NCBI GenBank assembly: GCA_020152595.1
Contig: JAIGNY010001477.1
Location: forward strand, 259,001-323,000
Direction: 5' to 3'
From: Chiridota heheva
Taxonomy: Eukaryota; Echinodermata; Holothuroidea; Apodida; Chiridotidae
Length of the DNA: 64,000 bases
Under the pieces are notes generated by a model that saw nothing but the letters and a program-made list of their open reading frames with translations, made no database searches and was not told the DNA's origin. This document shows, one piece after another, positions 12,335-25,775 of this stretch. Position 1 is the first letter of the stretch. Every line of letters starts with the position of its first letter. The position numbers and the translations under genes are program-made.

Positions 12335-13297
12335 CCTCACATATGGAAGTGCCCCACCCCAGGTTTCTTATACAAAACCAATGAAAGATTAATGAACAGA
12401 AAGAGGCAGCATCTTTCGAGGAAGCATCAATGTTAGCAAAATATCAGTCACTCAAATATTTTTCTCTTTCACACCTATTTATGCAATTGTTTATGCTAAT
12501 TTGTGATATTAGCATGGGAAAGCTTCTTTATTTAAATCCAATATATTTTAAACTTATGCTGTGATACTTCAAAGCAGTGAAGCTATTTCAAACAGAGAAG
12601 TTTTCAGTCATAAAAACATTTAACTAGGGAAGAAGTTTTCACCAGTTTTGTTTTGCCTAAAAGCTAGGAAAGAAATCTTAGAATTATATAACGATATTGA
12701 GCTGTATTCCAGGAGTGAATCTTTTTCTTGAAGGGGAAGGGACAGGGGTTTTAATTTGAAGAACATTGTCACTATCGTCACCCTCATGGATTTGCATCAC
12801 TAGTAATGTTGAATGTGATTAATGAAGAAACATCAAGCTTATTTGCAAAATAGGAATATGTTTGTATTTATCCTTAGTCATGAACTCACTACCCAATGCT
12901 TAGGCTTTGAATTCTCTTCCATTATTTTTCTAGTGGTTAATACTCTCTATGATGCATTTATACAAGCTGATCTTAATCATGAAAAGCACTTTTAACCTCA
13001 AACTTGCAGTTTTAACCACAAACTTGCAGGAATTAAGTCATCCACAACTGTTCCAGTTCAGCGAGTCCATTATGTTAAGCTCAGGTAGCACAATGGATGG
13101 TTTAGTTAGCACATGGAGCTTTTATCTGAATAATTATTAACTCCTATTTTGAGTCCCAGTCTTTTTATTGTTTTGCTCTGTTCAGCCAAGGACAAACAAA
13201 GTAGGCATTCTCCTTGTGTTTTGTCAACAGATGCCATGTTTATGTGAGTCATTTGGTCAATCCTGTTTCTAAGGTTTTTGACAGGGTAGTCTATATG
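12335..13297. other. no feature recognised
   Basis: Unique-looking AT-rich sequence. Only a short duplication (AACTTGCAG, twice near 13000) was noticed. Confidence 0.6.
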
Positions 13298-13620
13298 TTT
13301 AACCTTCAAAGACCCAGGAGTTCAAAACGCAAAATTTTGTTTTCAAAATTAATTTTCACAACTTTCCTTTTCTTTTCTACCACAAGTGTATATGAATTAT
13401 AAGACAATTAACTTTTCATTAAATAAGTCAAATTAAAGAAGTTATCAACAAAAAATATGCAAATTTGCACATTTTAGGCCAAATTAGGCCAATGTTTTTT
13501 AGCTTTTATTTTTTCTTGTGAATAATGAAAAATGAGGATTTTTTTTTACATATTTATAGATTGTTTGTAAGATTTCCTTTCCATTCATACTAGTCTAATT
13601 TTTTTTTTTTCTTAAAGCAA
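13298..13620 (+). repeat. interspersed repeat family G, copy 1
   Basis: Shares an approx. 320-bp core with 43095-43420 and part of it with 54482-54720: AACCNTNAAAGNCCCAGG, GTTCAAAAC, AATTAATTTTCACAACTTT, CTACCACAAGT, TATGCAAATTTGC and AGGCCAAATTAGG. Confidence 0.65.
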
Positions 13621-13734
13621 AACATGCAAAAACAATGAAATTAATTAAAAAATAATCACCGCTGTAATTACTAGCGGAAAAACTAAAGCCGCGTGTCCGG
13701 TGAGGGGATCGAATGCGGGCCATCCATGTGTCAT

Positions 13735-13906
13735 CACTACTAGTCTGATTTCAGTCGTTTCTACAGAAATGATACCAAACTTACATAGATAAGATGTAAA
13801 TATCTCCTTAATGGAATAAGATTTTTGAATCTTTCTTCACTTTTATTTCTTTGGAAGTCCTCTTTCATATAAGATGGACTTGCTTGACAACCAACTAATC
13901 CTTTAA
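13735..13906. mobile_element. family A foldback, right arm only
   Basis: CTGATTTCAGTCGTTTCTAC, ATATCTCCTTAATGGAATAA and GACTTGCTTGACAACCAACT then AATCCTTTAA. Ends in TTAA at 13903-13906. The left arm is missing. Confidence 0.65.
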
Positions 13907-14522
13907 ATAAAGTGTTTAGAGGTATATTTTATTTCTTATCCCAATATAAAAATTCACATCCACTCAATTCTTTCAAAATTAATCATTTACCATGATACAG
14001 TGCATTTGTGCCTGCAGTGAGCACTGCAGACATATTAGTTTTCTACATTCAAGACCTGATACATCCCAAGAAATTGTTTGTCTTAACCTCTTCTCATATC
14101 ATCTTGCCTTCTTAAAGTGCCAAGGGGTCAGTTGTTGCAAAATAAACAAGAAAATGAAATTATGGAGGTCTCAAAAACATTCAGTGGTATTGATTTGAGT
14201 GAAGGTAAACCATTAAGAGCCTGGAAGAGACTCAGATTCTTAAGAAATTGTAATCTCTTGAAACCCCGTCTTGGGAAAAAGCCAGAGGCAAGAAAATAAA
14301 AAGAAGAAAAAGTAAGCAGGCATAACTGGGGAATTAAGACATGAACATATTTGTCTTATGTTAATTGTATTACAGGTTTAAAAGCATAGATGTTTGTAGG
14401 GGCTTTGAAGGGGGAGGGAGGGGGGAGGGGGGACGGGTTGTTGGGAGAACATTTTTATGAGGCATGGGGTAAAAATTTACAAGATAATATGCTACAAAAG
14501 CTCCTATGAAACCCCCAGACCT

Positions 14523-14803
14523 TTTTAAAAGATTAGTTCTGTGGTGAAGCAAGTCAATCTTTAATGAAAGAAGACTTCAAAAGAAATCAAATGGTGAAGA
14601 AAGTATTCAAAATCTTATTCCGTTAAGTATCATTTGTTTAGAAACAACTGAAATCAGACTAGTTGTGATGTCATAGCCTCAGATTCCTCAAAATCTTGAT
14701 GTGTTTGTCATAGTTTTTGATTTTTGAATGCTTTCCTAACTATTTTGTTTCTATTAAAGTCCCCTTTTGTATAAGATGAAGTTGCTTGTCCACTTTGATA
14801 AAA
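14523..14803. mobile_element. family A foldback, short copy
   Basis: TTAAAAGATTAGTTCTGTGG then TGAAGCAAG at the left; GTTGCTTGTCCACTTTGATA at the right. About 280 bp; the internal part is shortened. Confidence 0.65.
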
Positions 14804-14967
14804 AAATATATATAAAAAAACCTTGCCCCATGTTTATTTTTGCCAAATACATCATTGTTTTCAAGTCATTAGCTTTAGATACTGATAGATTAGACCGTAA
14901 AACCTACTCACTCAGCCCATATCTCTCATTTTGTAATTCTCTTCCTGCCCTGTATGGACTTTGTCTT

Positions 14968-15420
14968 CTCAGGCCTCGTTCTCACTTACCTCTGCATCAT
15001 GATCAGGACCATGACACCGACGATAAGCTACTTCAATAACTGCGGATAAAACAATGTCATCTGTTCTTACTTGAATGTGAACGTGTGATCATACCCACTG
15101 TAGGCGATATGATTGTGAGGCATAAGTGAGCCACAATTCAAAATGTGGGTCATTAAAAAACTGTGAAATCTAAGCGGGTAGGCTAACTGTTCACACAAAA
15201 TAAACATTGTATAACAGGATAATTCTTAGCTAACATGATCACAGATCACAGATGTGAGTTCATGCACATTTTGTGAGACTCGTTAGTGGATCTGATCCCT
15301 GTTCCGAATCATGATCCTACTAGGATCAAGATCAAGTGACTATGATCAGATCTGATGAGCGTTCTGATAGTAAAAAATTGTTGGACTTGATCGAGTGCTC
15401 TTACTCAAGTGTGAACACCC
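14968..15420. mobile_element. family F inverted-repeat element
   Basis: CTCGTTCTCACTTACCTCTG followed by CATCATGATCAGGA at the left; GAGTGCTCTTACTCAAGTGT then GAACACC at the right. Contains many GATCA palindromes. No ORF. Confidence 0.5.
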
Positions 15421-15774
15421 TCTCATTTGAGAACAGATTCACGAGTCTGAAAGTGAATGTGATTTCTCATACTTCCTTTAATCAGGCATAAAGCAAGGAT
15501 GATGTTTATAGTTTCACTTAGTTTCAGCATCTTTTGAGCTGTCCATCACATGTCCTTCAATTGTCCATTGCTGGTTGTCACATCCGGAATCCTTTTATCT
15601 ACTTTGGTAATTTTTTTGTATTGCTATGAAGATTTTAAAGGAGCTCCCTGTCTCAAAAGGTTAAAGGCAACCTTTGGCGAATTCATGGGAATTTTGAAAT
15701 AATGGTAGAGAGAACCGGGGGGCCCAGTTCCATATATGAAGTATATGTGTGACCCGAGCAGGTGCCCTTTTTTC

Positions 15775-15990
15775 AGAATTTTCATACAGCAGGTATCAAA
15801 AAACCCACGTCTGTCATACTGCAGTTCTAAAAAATAGCATGATTTTCATACTGCAGGTGTCAAAAATTGTTTAAATGTAAACTGTAGGTATCACAAAATC
15901 ATACATTTTTGTAGTGCTGGTATTATAAGTTGTTGCTGTCATACTGCAGTTACCAAAAAACTCTCATCATACTGCAGGTATGATTTTTGA
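15775..15990 (+). repeat. irregular local repeat (CATACTGCAGGTATCAAAAA)
   Basis: About six diverged copies spaced 30-45 bp apart. Confidence 0.65.
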
Positions 15991-16199
15991 TTCCTGGGCA
16001 GCACATACCTACCACTGAAGTATGGAACAGCATCCCCCGTGAGAGAGACTCAGGCATAATACACCCTTATACATGTACTTCTGCCAAGTACCTCTTTAAG
16101 AAGTGCTTGGTTTAGTGACTCAGTGGTTTATTAATAGCCCCAACTGTTTATTGAAATGCATACATATGACTACCGGTACCCATTCTGTGGGTGTCGTTT

Positions 16200-16560
16200 T
16201 ATTGATAACCCTTAATCCCAGTTGTAGGTTCGTAGACCTTAAGCCCAGTGCTGTAGGTTTACAGCACTTAAGCCCAGCACTGTAGGTTCATAGCCCTTAT
16301 GCCCAGTGCTGTAGATTCATAGCCCTTAAGCCCAGTGCTGTGGGTTTATATTCCTAACGCCCAGTGCTGTAGGATCGTAGCCCTTAAGCCCAGCGCTGTA
16401 GGTTCATAGCTCTTAAGCCCAGCACTGTAGATTCATAGCCCTTAAGCCCAGCGCTGTAGGTTTATATTCCTTACGCCCAGCGCTGTAGGTTTATATTCCT
16501 TATACCCAGCGCTGTAGGTTCACAGCATTTAAGCCCTGCATTGTAGGATCATAGCCATAT
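16200..16560 (+). repeat. ~30-bp minisatellite (AAGCCCAGYGCTGTAGGTT)
   Basis: About twelve copies of CCCTTAAGCCCAGCGCTGTA followed by GGTTCATAG or GGTTTATATT. Confidence 0.9.
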
Positions 16561-17014
16561 TTAAACTACAATTGTATTTGAAGTATAAAATGATGAAAGT
16601 AACCAATGTATGCGAAGTGTTTTTAATTCTTTTGTATCAATTTCTCTGATTTATGCTTCTGTACTTATGTTTTGGTCTGAAGTTTTAAGTGCAAGTGTTT
16701 ACTTAACACATCTCTGTGATATAGATAATGAATCTAATCAATTTAAGCCTATATATTAAACATATATACCACTTAATGTTATTATAAACATATACCACTG
16801 TATTGAATAGATATAACTCCATATTCATCTTATGACTTTATTGAATAGAAATAATGCTGTATTTAATTAGTCTGCACACCATTCTCTATTCTAAATAGGA
16901 AGTGAAGTAGGGGGGGGGGGGGGGAGGGGTGGAGTGGAGAGGTGAAATTTAAATAACATACTTTGGACTCGATTTGGAAAAGAGTTATATCTGTTTTAGA
17001 TTTAACTCGGTCTT
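16561..17014. other. no gene; G homopolymer
   Basis: A run of about 14 G at 16911-16924 and two copies of ATATACCACT (16765, 16790). Otherwise nothing. Confidence 0.7.
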
Positions 17015-17601
17015 CACTTTAGGATTAGTTAAGTAGTCAAGTATGTTTATTTTATATCAAAGAGGACTCTAAAAGAAATATTCCGTTAAGGAGATATTCA
17101 AGTTTCAACTTCTCTCAGTGTAGAAATGCCTGGTGTGGAGAGTCTACTATAGAAGTGTGGTACCCTAGTCCTCAAATCTTAAGAACTGTCAATGTCTTTT
17201 AAAGAAACTCAATTAAGCTTCTTGACTAACTTTCTTCTGGTGGTAAATTATAATATTGTTTTCACCACTTTCCTGAGATACATAATGGTTTACAAGCCAC
17301 ACAATTTTGGGAAATATATACAAGAAGACATAAAGACTTGTGAGGAAGTTACATCACAACTGATTTCAGTTGTTTCTACAGATTTAACTTGAATATCTCC
17401 TGAAGGGAGTAAGATATTGAAGTACTTTCTTCTTCAATTTCTTTCTTTTTTAGTTTTACACTTTTATGCACATATTGGGGAAAGCACATGTAAGTCACAG
17501 TTGACTTGTTTTCAGTGTAGACCCAAGGAATTTGCCAGGATTCATCAGTTTTCTTTTTCATATGAAATGACCTTGCTTGACCACTGAACTAAACCTTTTA
17601 A
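17015..17601. mobile_element. foldback MITE family A, full copy
   Basis: TTTAGGATTAGTTAAGTAGTC then AAGTATG at the left; TTGCTTGACCACTGAACTAA then ACCTTTTAA at the right. Internal GGAGATATTCAAGTTTCAAC matches its inverted partner TTGAATATCTCCTGAAGG. The 42-bp satellite starts about ten bases after its right end. Confidence 0.75.
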
Positions 17602-17611
17602 GATAAATAAT

Positions 17612-18992
17612 GTACATGTCAGATAGGCTATGATGCAGCACATGTCAGGTGATGTACATGTCAGATAGGCCATGATGCAGCACATGTCAGGTGATGTACA
17701 CGCCAGATAGGCCATGATGCAGCACATGTCAGGTGATGTACATGTCAGATAGGCCATGATGCAGCACATGTCAGGTGATGTACACGTCAGATAGGCCATG
17801 ATACAGCACATGTCAGGTGATGTGCATGTCAAATAGGCCATGATACAGCACATGTCAGGTGATGTACATGTCAAATAGGCCATGATGCAGCACATGTCAG
17901 GTGATGTACATGTGAGATAGCCATGATACAGCACATGTCAGGTGATGTACATGTCAAATAGGCCATGATGCAGCACATGTCAGGTGATGTACATGTCAGA
18001 TAGGCCATGATGCAGCACATGTCAGGTGATGTACACGTCAGATAGGCCATGATGCAGCACATGTCAGGTGATGTACATGTCAAAAAGGCCATGATGCAGC
18101 ACATGTCAGGTGATGTGCATGTCAAATAGGTTATGATGCAGCACATGTCATGTGATGTACATGTCAGATAGGCCATGATGCAGCACATGTCAGGTGATGT
18201 ACATGTCAGATAGGCCATGATGCAGCACATGTCAGGTGATGTACACGTCAGATAGGCCATGATGCAGCACATGTCAGGTGATGTACATGTCAAATAGGCC
18301 ATGATGCAGCACATGTCAGGTGATGTACATGTCAGATAGGCCATGATGCAGCACATGTCAGGTGATGTGCATGTCAAATAGGTTATGATGCAGCACATGT
18401 CAGGTGATGTACATGTCAGATAGGCCATGATGCAGCACATGTCAGGTGATGTACATGTCAGATAGGCCATGATGCAGCACATGTCAGGTGATGTACACGT
18501 CAGATAGGCAATGATGCAGCACATGTCAGGTGATGTACATGTCAGATAGGCCATGATGCAGCACATGTCAGGTGATGTACATGTCAGATAGGCTATGATG
18601 CAGCACATGTCAGGTGATGTACATGTCAGATAGGCCATGATGCAGCACATGTCAGGTGATGTACATGTCAGATAGGCCATGATGCAGCACATGTCAGGTG
18701 ATCAGGCCATGATGTCAGGTGATGTACATGATAGGCCATGATGCAGCACATGTCAGGTGATGGCCATGATGCAGCACATGTCAGGTGATGTACATGTTAG
18801 ATAGGCCATGATGCAGCACATGTCAGGTGATGTACATGTCAAATAGGCTATGATGCAGCACATGTCAGGTGATGTACATGTCAGATAGGCCATGATGCAG
18901 CACATGTCAGATGATGTACATGTCAGATAGGCCATGATGCAGCACATGTCAGGTAATGTACATGTCAGATAGGCCATAATGCAGCACATGTC
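17612..18992 (+). repeat. 42-bp minisatellite, ~33 copies
   Basis: Unit CATGTCAGGTGATGTACATG + TCAGATAGGCCATGATGCAG + CA. Because 42 is a multiple of three, long open frames of a 14-residue repeat appear on the minus strand; they have no start context and are not genes. A six-unit higher-order pattern is visible at 18115-18620. Shortened units occur at 18695-18790. Confidence 0.95.
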
Positions 18993-19167
18993 ACGTGAAG
19001 TTCCCAACATGAACAGGAAATGATAGATAAAATCACGGACTACACTGCTGACAGCTTGGGGTACTAATAAGGTGGGGAAGCAGAATAGCCTTTGTTGTGC
19101 GCAATTGTGCACTGTTCTTGCTTAAGGGATCTATGGACAGGTAGCTACATACAACTTGAGCTTAATT

Positions 19168-19556
19168 GGAAGAAAATATGGAATAAACCATGAAAATATG
19201 GTACAAACCATGAAAATATGGAATAAACAATGAAAATATGGTACAAACCATGAAAATATGGAATAAACCATGAAAATATGGTACAAACCATGAAAATATG
19301 GAATAAACTATGAAAATATGGTACAAACCATGAAAATATGGAATAAACCATGAAAATATGGAATAAACCAAGAAAATATGGAATAAACCATGAAAATATG
19401 GAATAAACCATGAAAATATGGAATAAATTATGAAAATATGGAATAAACCATGAAAATATGGAATAAACCATGAAAATATGAAATAAACCATGAAAATATG
19501 GAATAAACCATGAAAATATGGAATAAACCTTGAAAATATGGAATAAACCATGAAAA
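19168..19556 (+). repeat. 20-bp minisatellite (GAATAAACCATGAAAATATG)
   Basis: About nineteen copies. In the first half GAATAAACC alternates with GTACAAACC, a 40-bp dimer; the second half is monomeric. Confidence 0.95.
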
Positions 19557-20471
<915 letters not shown>

Positions 20472-20581
20472 CTCACAGGAGTATATATTTTTAAACATGC
20501 TTTTATGTAAGTTATTCTGATTGAGATATGCTTCAGCGATTTAAGAAAATTATATTTTGAGATAAGATTTCAAAAAAACTT

Positions 20582-20822
20582 TTAAAGGAGCACCTAGACC
20601 AAAAATGAGGGCCTATTTTTAGGGGTCCCCCAAAAAATTGAATGCTTATCTCGCGCGCAACGATATTGCATTTTTCTGGGTAATATGAATATTCAAGTGA
20701 CCTTTGTCCTCACGTCATCTTTGGGCTATGGAGGCATGAAGTTTATTGATCTGTTGTGGGTAATATATCTGTGAAATTTGTCGAATTGAGCGCCCTCACT
20801 TTTCAGTCTAGTGCTCCTTTAA
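20582..20822. mobile_element. TTAA-flanked MITE family C, copy 1
   Basis: TTAAAGGAGCACCTAGACC and GTCTAGTGCTCCTTTAA are terminal inverted repeats; the match extends to TGAGGGC/GCCCTCA. TTAA is found at both ends. It is 241 bp without ORF. It lies only 23 bp from the compound MITE. Confidence 0.8.
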
Positions 20823-20845
20823 GTTTGAAATTGTTTTATTGAATC

Positions 20846-21187
20846 TTAACCCTTACTCTGCCAGCACTTTTTTGAAAATGCACTGGGGAGGCAGGGTCAA
20901 AGATGGGGCACCCAAAACGGCGATAATACGTGGTAGAGTAAGGGTTAAGTACATGCTGATTATTGGAGGGTCATCTGTCTTCCGTGCAGCAGAGTTGGAC
21001 TCGTTCCACTTTAGTGACATAGTGAGCCGCCTTCCCGGACCATGCTGCATATATTTTTGAGTTGGCACACTTGTCACGGGTTGATTAACCCTTAGTTTAC
21101 CAGCACTTTTTTTAAAACACGCTTGGGAGGCAGGGTCAAAGATGGGGCACCCAAAACGGTGATAATACGTGGTAGAGCAAGGGTTAA
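20846..21187. mobile_element. compound TTAA MITE family B, copy 1
   Basis: Two ~103-bp units (20846-20948 and 21085-21187) in direct orientation, each TTAACCCTTA...TAAGGGTTAA with about 14 bp inverted ends and a shared core (GGCAGGGTCAAAGATGGGGC, ACCCAAAACGG). They flank a 136-bp spacer (ATTATTGGAGGGTCATCTGT, TTTTGAGTTGGCACACTTGT). The whole arrangement recurs at 27081 and, inverted, at 56514. Confidence 0.85.
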
Positions 21188-22263
21188 CATATGGACTAAA
21201 TTGAACTAGTGTACAGATACATAGGATTGCGGGAATGTAATATACATTTCAGACATTTTAACGTTCAGTCTTGTTTTAAAAGAAAAGTGTATACCTGCGT
21301 TTATCTTAAAGGGACTTTGTTAATACTTCAGTATTGTATGAAATGGGGAGGCCATGTGATAAAACATGTATGCATATATGACATGTTGTTATGGCAACGT
21401 AAGGTGTTTTTCTTGTCATTTTAGAATTTAGATGTAGTTGGTTGATGGGTCACAAGTTGGGAAAATGATTAAAATGGATCTCTTTGTGTCTTTCTTTCGA
21501 ACAAGTTTTGTAAATTCGTAAAAAAAATCTTTTTCTAATATTACTTTGGAATAATGTGAATAACTGCATAATGTATGTTCTGTTCCAAGTTAAGTCATCC
21601 GTTGGAAGTTTTTAAAATTGCTCACTCAGGGCACACTAGAAATGGCAACCATAGGGGCACTTACGTTACTTAGAGTTAGGCTGTAAAAACTCACAATTTG
21701 TTTGAGTTTAGAGTCTTTCTTAAAGGCTTTTGTGTCCCCTAATCATGAAAATATTAAAATTTGCAAGTCTTATCAAGATAAATGTCTTGAATATCTATTC
21801 CTTTCAAAATATTTCTTCTATGTGAAGGAAAAGATGAATTTTTAAACACTTTTTGAAGAATGTCAAGTGCCTTAAAAATGGACTTCCATTCATTCTTATT
21901 ACTAGCAACAGCAAGTAAATTATTTACATTTGATCATATGCAAATCTGCAAATTTGAGGTGGAAATATTTTTCAGGAAAATTGATCAATTGTTATTTATT
22001 CATGTATTGATTAGTAATGTAAATGTATTTGATAGAGGCTGCAAAGAAACGGCTGCTAAAAGCCTAACTTGGCTTTCAAATTATCTCTTTACTCACTCAC
22101 ACATAAGAAATATTTTGAACATTTTTGAGGGGGAGTGGATTTTCAAAGAATCTTTCTTTTTATGGCCAGGGATGTGAGAGTTTTGAAGAAAGAGGAACAA
22201 AAATGGAGGTTTTGCCTTTGCAGCCCAACAGTATTATGGTTGTCATTTTAAGTAGGGTCTACA
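21188..22263. other. no feature recognised
   Basis: Frames of up to 105 codons occur (21860-22177) but show no domain, no codon periodicity by eye and no repeat partner. Confidence 0.5.
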
Positions 22264-22553
22264 TTGAAAGGAGCTGGCGGCCAAATAGTGAGGGCATATT
22301 TAAGTTGAGTCTCACACTAAATCAAAAATCTTTGCAGTGCGGAATACCATAAACATTACTAAATCCCTACCCGAGTGCTTAACTTTTTGGAATTTGTTCG
22401 ATTGCGTGTGTTAGGTGAAAATTTCTGTAAAAAAGCAGACCATGTGACACGACTTCTATTGGTTAAAATTCACATAAATTAGCTACTGATATATAATATA
22501 CCTATTAAATTAGCAAACAGTTACGCCTTCACTATTCGGCCGTCAGCTCCTTT
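22264..22553. mobile_element. MITE family C, copy 2
   Basis: TTGAAAGGAGCTGGCGGCCA then AATAGTGAGGGC at the left; CTTCACTATTCGGCCGTCAG then CTCCTTTAA at the right. It shares AAAGGAGC...TGAGGGC with the element at 20582 but has a different interior. Confidence 0.75.
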
Positions 22554-22642
22554 AATAATGATTTATGGCCTTTAAAATAATGATTTATGGCCTATATAAT
22601 AAAGATTTATGGTCTTTATGATAATGATTTATGGCTTTTATA
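22550..22642 (+). repeat. short tandem repeat (AATAATGATTTATGGCCT)
   Basis: Five imperfect copies directly after the MITE right end. Confidence 0.8.
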
Positions 22643-23671
22643 ATGATTTCATCAAACAATTAATTATAAGGATGTCATCAAACAATTGGTGCACAAATGC
22701 AATAAGAAATTGTGAGTAATGTATATATTTATCTCCGCAAATGACTGAAGAAGTGTTTGGGACATCATGCAGAATGTAAAATCAATTATGCTATTTTCAT
22801 AACATACATGAATATTTACAAACACTATATTGAATATTCATCATTCTAATTATGTCATTTACGTTACATAAATTTTCGTGAAGACTGAATTGTGCAATGT
22901 TGAATATTCATCATGCTTATTGTCATGTTTATTGAAAAAATTGAATATTCATGATGCACATATTTTATATGAATGATTATGAGATTAAATTATGCCATGT
23001 TGAATATTCATCATGCTATGGTGGTAGGAATGCAAACTAATTTGAGGAAATGGAGGTACCTTACGGTTTGAAAATATAAGAACAAGAGTTTGTGAGGGTC
23101 AGCAGTGTAATCTAATGTAAATGAAAGAAAGTTGATAAAAACATTTGTAACCAACATGTACATTGTATAAAATAAATGCCTTGAAAATAACATTGCATCT
23201 GATCATGTGTTTGTATGTCATTATAAGATGTATTGTTGAATACTGTTGTGTATTTTATTTTGTTACAGTAGAAAGGGTATGTATGGACATGTAGAGTCAT
23301 TGGCATTTGTCCACTGAAAGTGAAGAGGAGGGGGTGAGCAAGTCACAAATTCAAAGTTGCCTACTATAAATGTGGGGACACACTAAAATGCCCCCAAAAT
23401 CACCAAGCATCATAAATATGAAAAATAGTGTAGGGGAAATGCCTGCCGTGCATCCCCTCAAGTCCTTATGTTAAGATGCAACATTAGCTAAATTGCTCTA
23501 ATCTATTGAAACCATGAAAACCCAAAGAAAAAAAGCTTTCATGTTGTGCTAATTTGTGATGTATTACCTTGATATGTTCTTTTGTAAACCCTGTTTTAGT
23601 GCCTATTATACTTCTTTGAAGTGGGGCACAAGCTCTTATACATCTGTTATAAAACAATTCTTCATTTTAGT
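22643..23671. other. no gene; scattered TTGAATATTCATCATG repeats
   Basis: TGAATATTCATCAT recurs at about 22832, 22900, 22943 and 23001, an irregular ~55-bp repeat. Nothing else is recognised. Confidence 0.6.
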
Positions 23672-23869
23672 CAGTGATGGCACTATGGGGGCATTAGTCC
23701 TCCCCCCCTCCCCCCTTCTCCGATATCGCTTTTCTTCCAATTTCTCCCCAGAAAATGTTGTAAAGTGACATATTTTGTCCAATTTATAGGTTTTTTCCCC
23801 CATGAGACAAAATTTCCCCTTTCTTCCCCCCTCCTCTCCCTCATGACCAAAATCCTGGCACCGTCACTG
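23672..23869. mobile_element. short hAT-like TIR element
   Basis: CAGTGATGGCAC at the left and TGGCACCGTCACTG at the right are imperfect inverted ends. The flanks ATTTTAGT and ATTTTAAA resemble an 8-bp target duplication. The interior is pyrimidine/purine-rich. Assignment to hAT rests only on the CAGTG end and TSD length. Confidence 0.45.
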
Positions 23870-25224
23870 ATTTTAAAGCAGCATATAAAATACACTTCAT
23901 ACAATTGCATACCAAAAACCAATTGTGAGATACCAAATGCAAATATTCAATCCTTTATATGGGCGGAACACCTGCTTATATCAAGGCCAATTAAAATGTG
24001 GGTGCTGATTGCAAGGTAAATTAAAAAGATGAATTTTAAGCATCAGAATTTATGGAAACAAATTTTTTAGTTAAGACTCAAAGCTATGAGAGAAAGAAAT
24101 TCAAACAATTTGCAGATCATTTTAATTGAGAAAGAGCCGGATTCCATTTAAAGTATCAAATATCCTTTTGTAGGTATTTAAGTTATAATTACTGGACACC
24201 ATCAACATGAGAAAACCAGGAGTTTAGGAAGCTTTCAAAGAAGGTGGGGGTGGGGGGGAAAGACGTCTTGAGTGCACTTCTAAAGTCCTACAAATGTGCC
24301 TCCTAGTCTGTAGATAGAATTAGTGAACCTAAAAGTGAAAGGGGCACTTTATTTAATATATGTATATATATATATATATTATATATTTTTTTGTAAGTGT
24401 GCGCACATTCTACCAGTTATTACAACTTTGGCCGAAATTGAGGGGCTTTTTTCATTTTCAAAAGGGGCACTTTTGTCTTTTGTCGGAACTGTGGAGGAGG
24501 GGGAAACGTACCCCTGTGGTTCCCCAGTTCCCACACATATGAAGAAAACTTTGGTCACATCATAAGTTTTAACAACACCTGGAGAAAAAGTTGATACTTG
24601 GCATGCTAGATGGTTCAATGATAGGACAGATCCAGGGGTACACAGAAAACAGCATGGCACAACAACCGGTGGTGGCGCTATGGTGGGGTTATTTTCTCCC
24701 AGGAGATCGCTTTGCCATTTACTTCACTGCCAAGAGTTCTCAGAATTTCCTGTAGTTCTCCTCTGAAGAAAGGTCACCAAGGGTCAAGACAGCTTTCACT
24801 TCAAAATGTGTCAGTTACTATTTGCTTAAACCATTCCACCATTGTATGGCTATTTTCCTCAGGGGGATGGTATTGTGGTCATAATGGGCACATATTTACT
24901 TTGTGGTTAGGTTATAAAAGAAAAACAACTTTTGAATTATGATATGGGATTGACAGGAAGTGATACTTGAGTAAGCAGATTATTTTAAGGTATCATGAAT
25001 GGACATTGAATGAGCCCTTTTTTATTGCTTTTATGGACCCATTAAATCTTGTGGATCAATTTCAGTCCGACAATGAATATTCATTGCACCGTAGCCTAAC
25101 CACCAATTACAGAATGGCAGAAAACACTGATTAAATATTATTTCATTTATTATTTGTGTAAGTTTTAAACAAAATCACACTTTAAAATGTCACCAGTAAC
25201 TCTTTCTTGCAAGTGCAGAAGGTA
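23870..25224. other. no gene recognised
   Basis: A short TA run at 24358-24380 and a moderately GC-richer stretch at 24420-24800 without a convincing exon on either strand. Confidence 0.5.
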
Positions 25225-25775
25225 GCACTCTGCCACTCAAAAATGGGAACTCTGCCACCCAAAAATGGGAACTCTGCCACTCAAAAGTGAGAACTCTGCC
25301 ACCCAAAAATGGGAAGTCTGCCACCCAAAAATGGGAACTCTGCCACTCAAAAATGGGAACTCTGCCACTCAAAAATGAGAACTCTGCCACCCAAAAATGA
25401 GAACTCTGCCACCCAAAAATGAGAACTCTGCCACTCAAAAATGGGAACTCTGCCACCCAAAAATGGGAACTCTGCCACTCAAAAGTGAGAACTCTGCCAC
25501 CCAAAAATGGGAAGTCTGCCACCCAAAAATGGGAACTCTGCCACTCAAAAATGGGAACTCTGCCACCCAAAAATGGGAACTCTGCCACCCAAAAATGGGA
25601 ACTCTGCCACCCAAAAATGGGAACTCTGCCACCCACAAAAGAGAACTCTGCCACCCAAAAATGGGAACTCTGCCACCCACAAAAGAGAACTCTGCCACCC
25701 AAAAATGGGAACTCTGCCACCCACAAAAGAGAACTCTGCCACCCAAAAATGAGAACTCTGCCACCCAAAAATAAG
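25225..25775 (+). repeat. 22-bp minisatellite (CTCTGCCACCCAAAAATGGG)
   Basis: About 25 copies with C/T and ATGGGA/AAAGAGA variants. A longer block (CCACTCAAAAGTGAGAACTC and its neighbours) is repeated at 25270 and 25480, so about 210 bp was duplicated. All frames are open because the unit lacks stops. Confidence 0.95.

Noticed and set aside
17612..18992. CRISPR-like array
   Set aside because: Units are contiguous tandem repeats without unique spacers, in eukaryotic DNA.
17545..19112. Long minus-strand frames (129, 273 and 119 codons) of a 14-residue repeat with CCIMAYLTCTSPD
   Set aside because: They come from a 42-bp tandem array without stop codons; unit length is a multiple of three, and there is no start context, signal or non-repeat flank.
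19145..19551. Minus-strand frames rich in YSIFSWFIPYFHG
   Set aside because: Artefact of the 20-bp array GAATAAACCATGAAAATATG.
21860..22177. 105-codon plus-strand frame
   Set aside because: No domain, no splice-bounded conservation and no codon signal visible; likely chance in AT-rich DNA.
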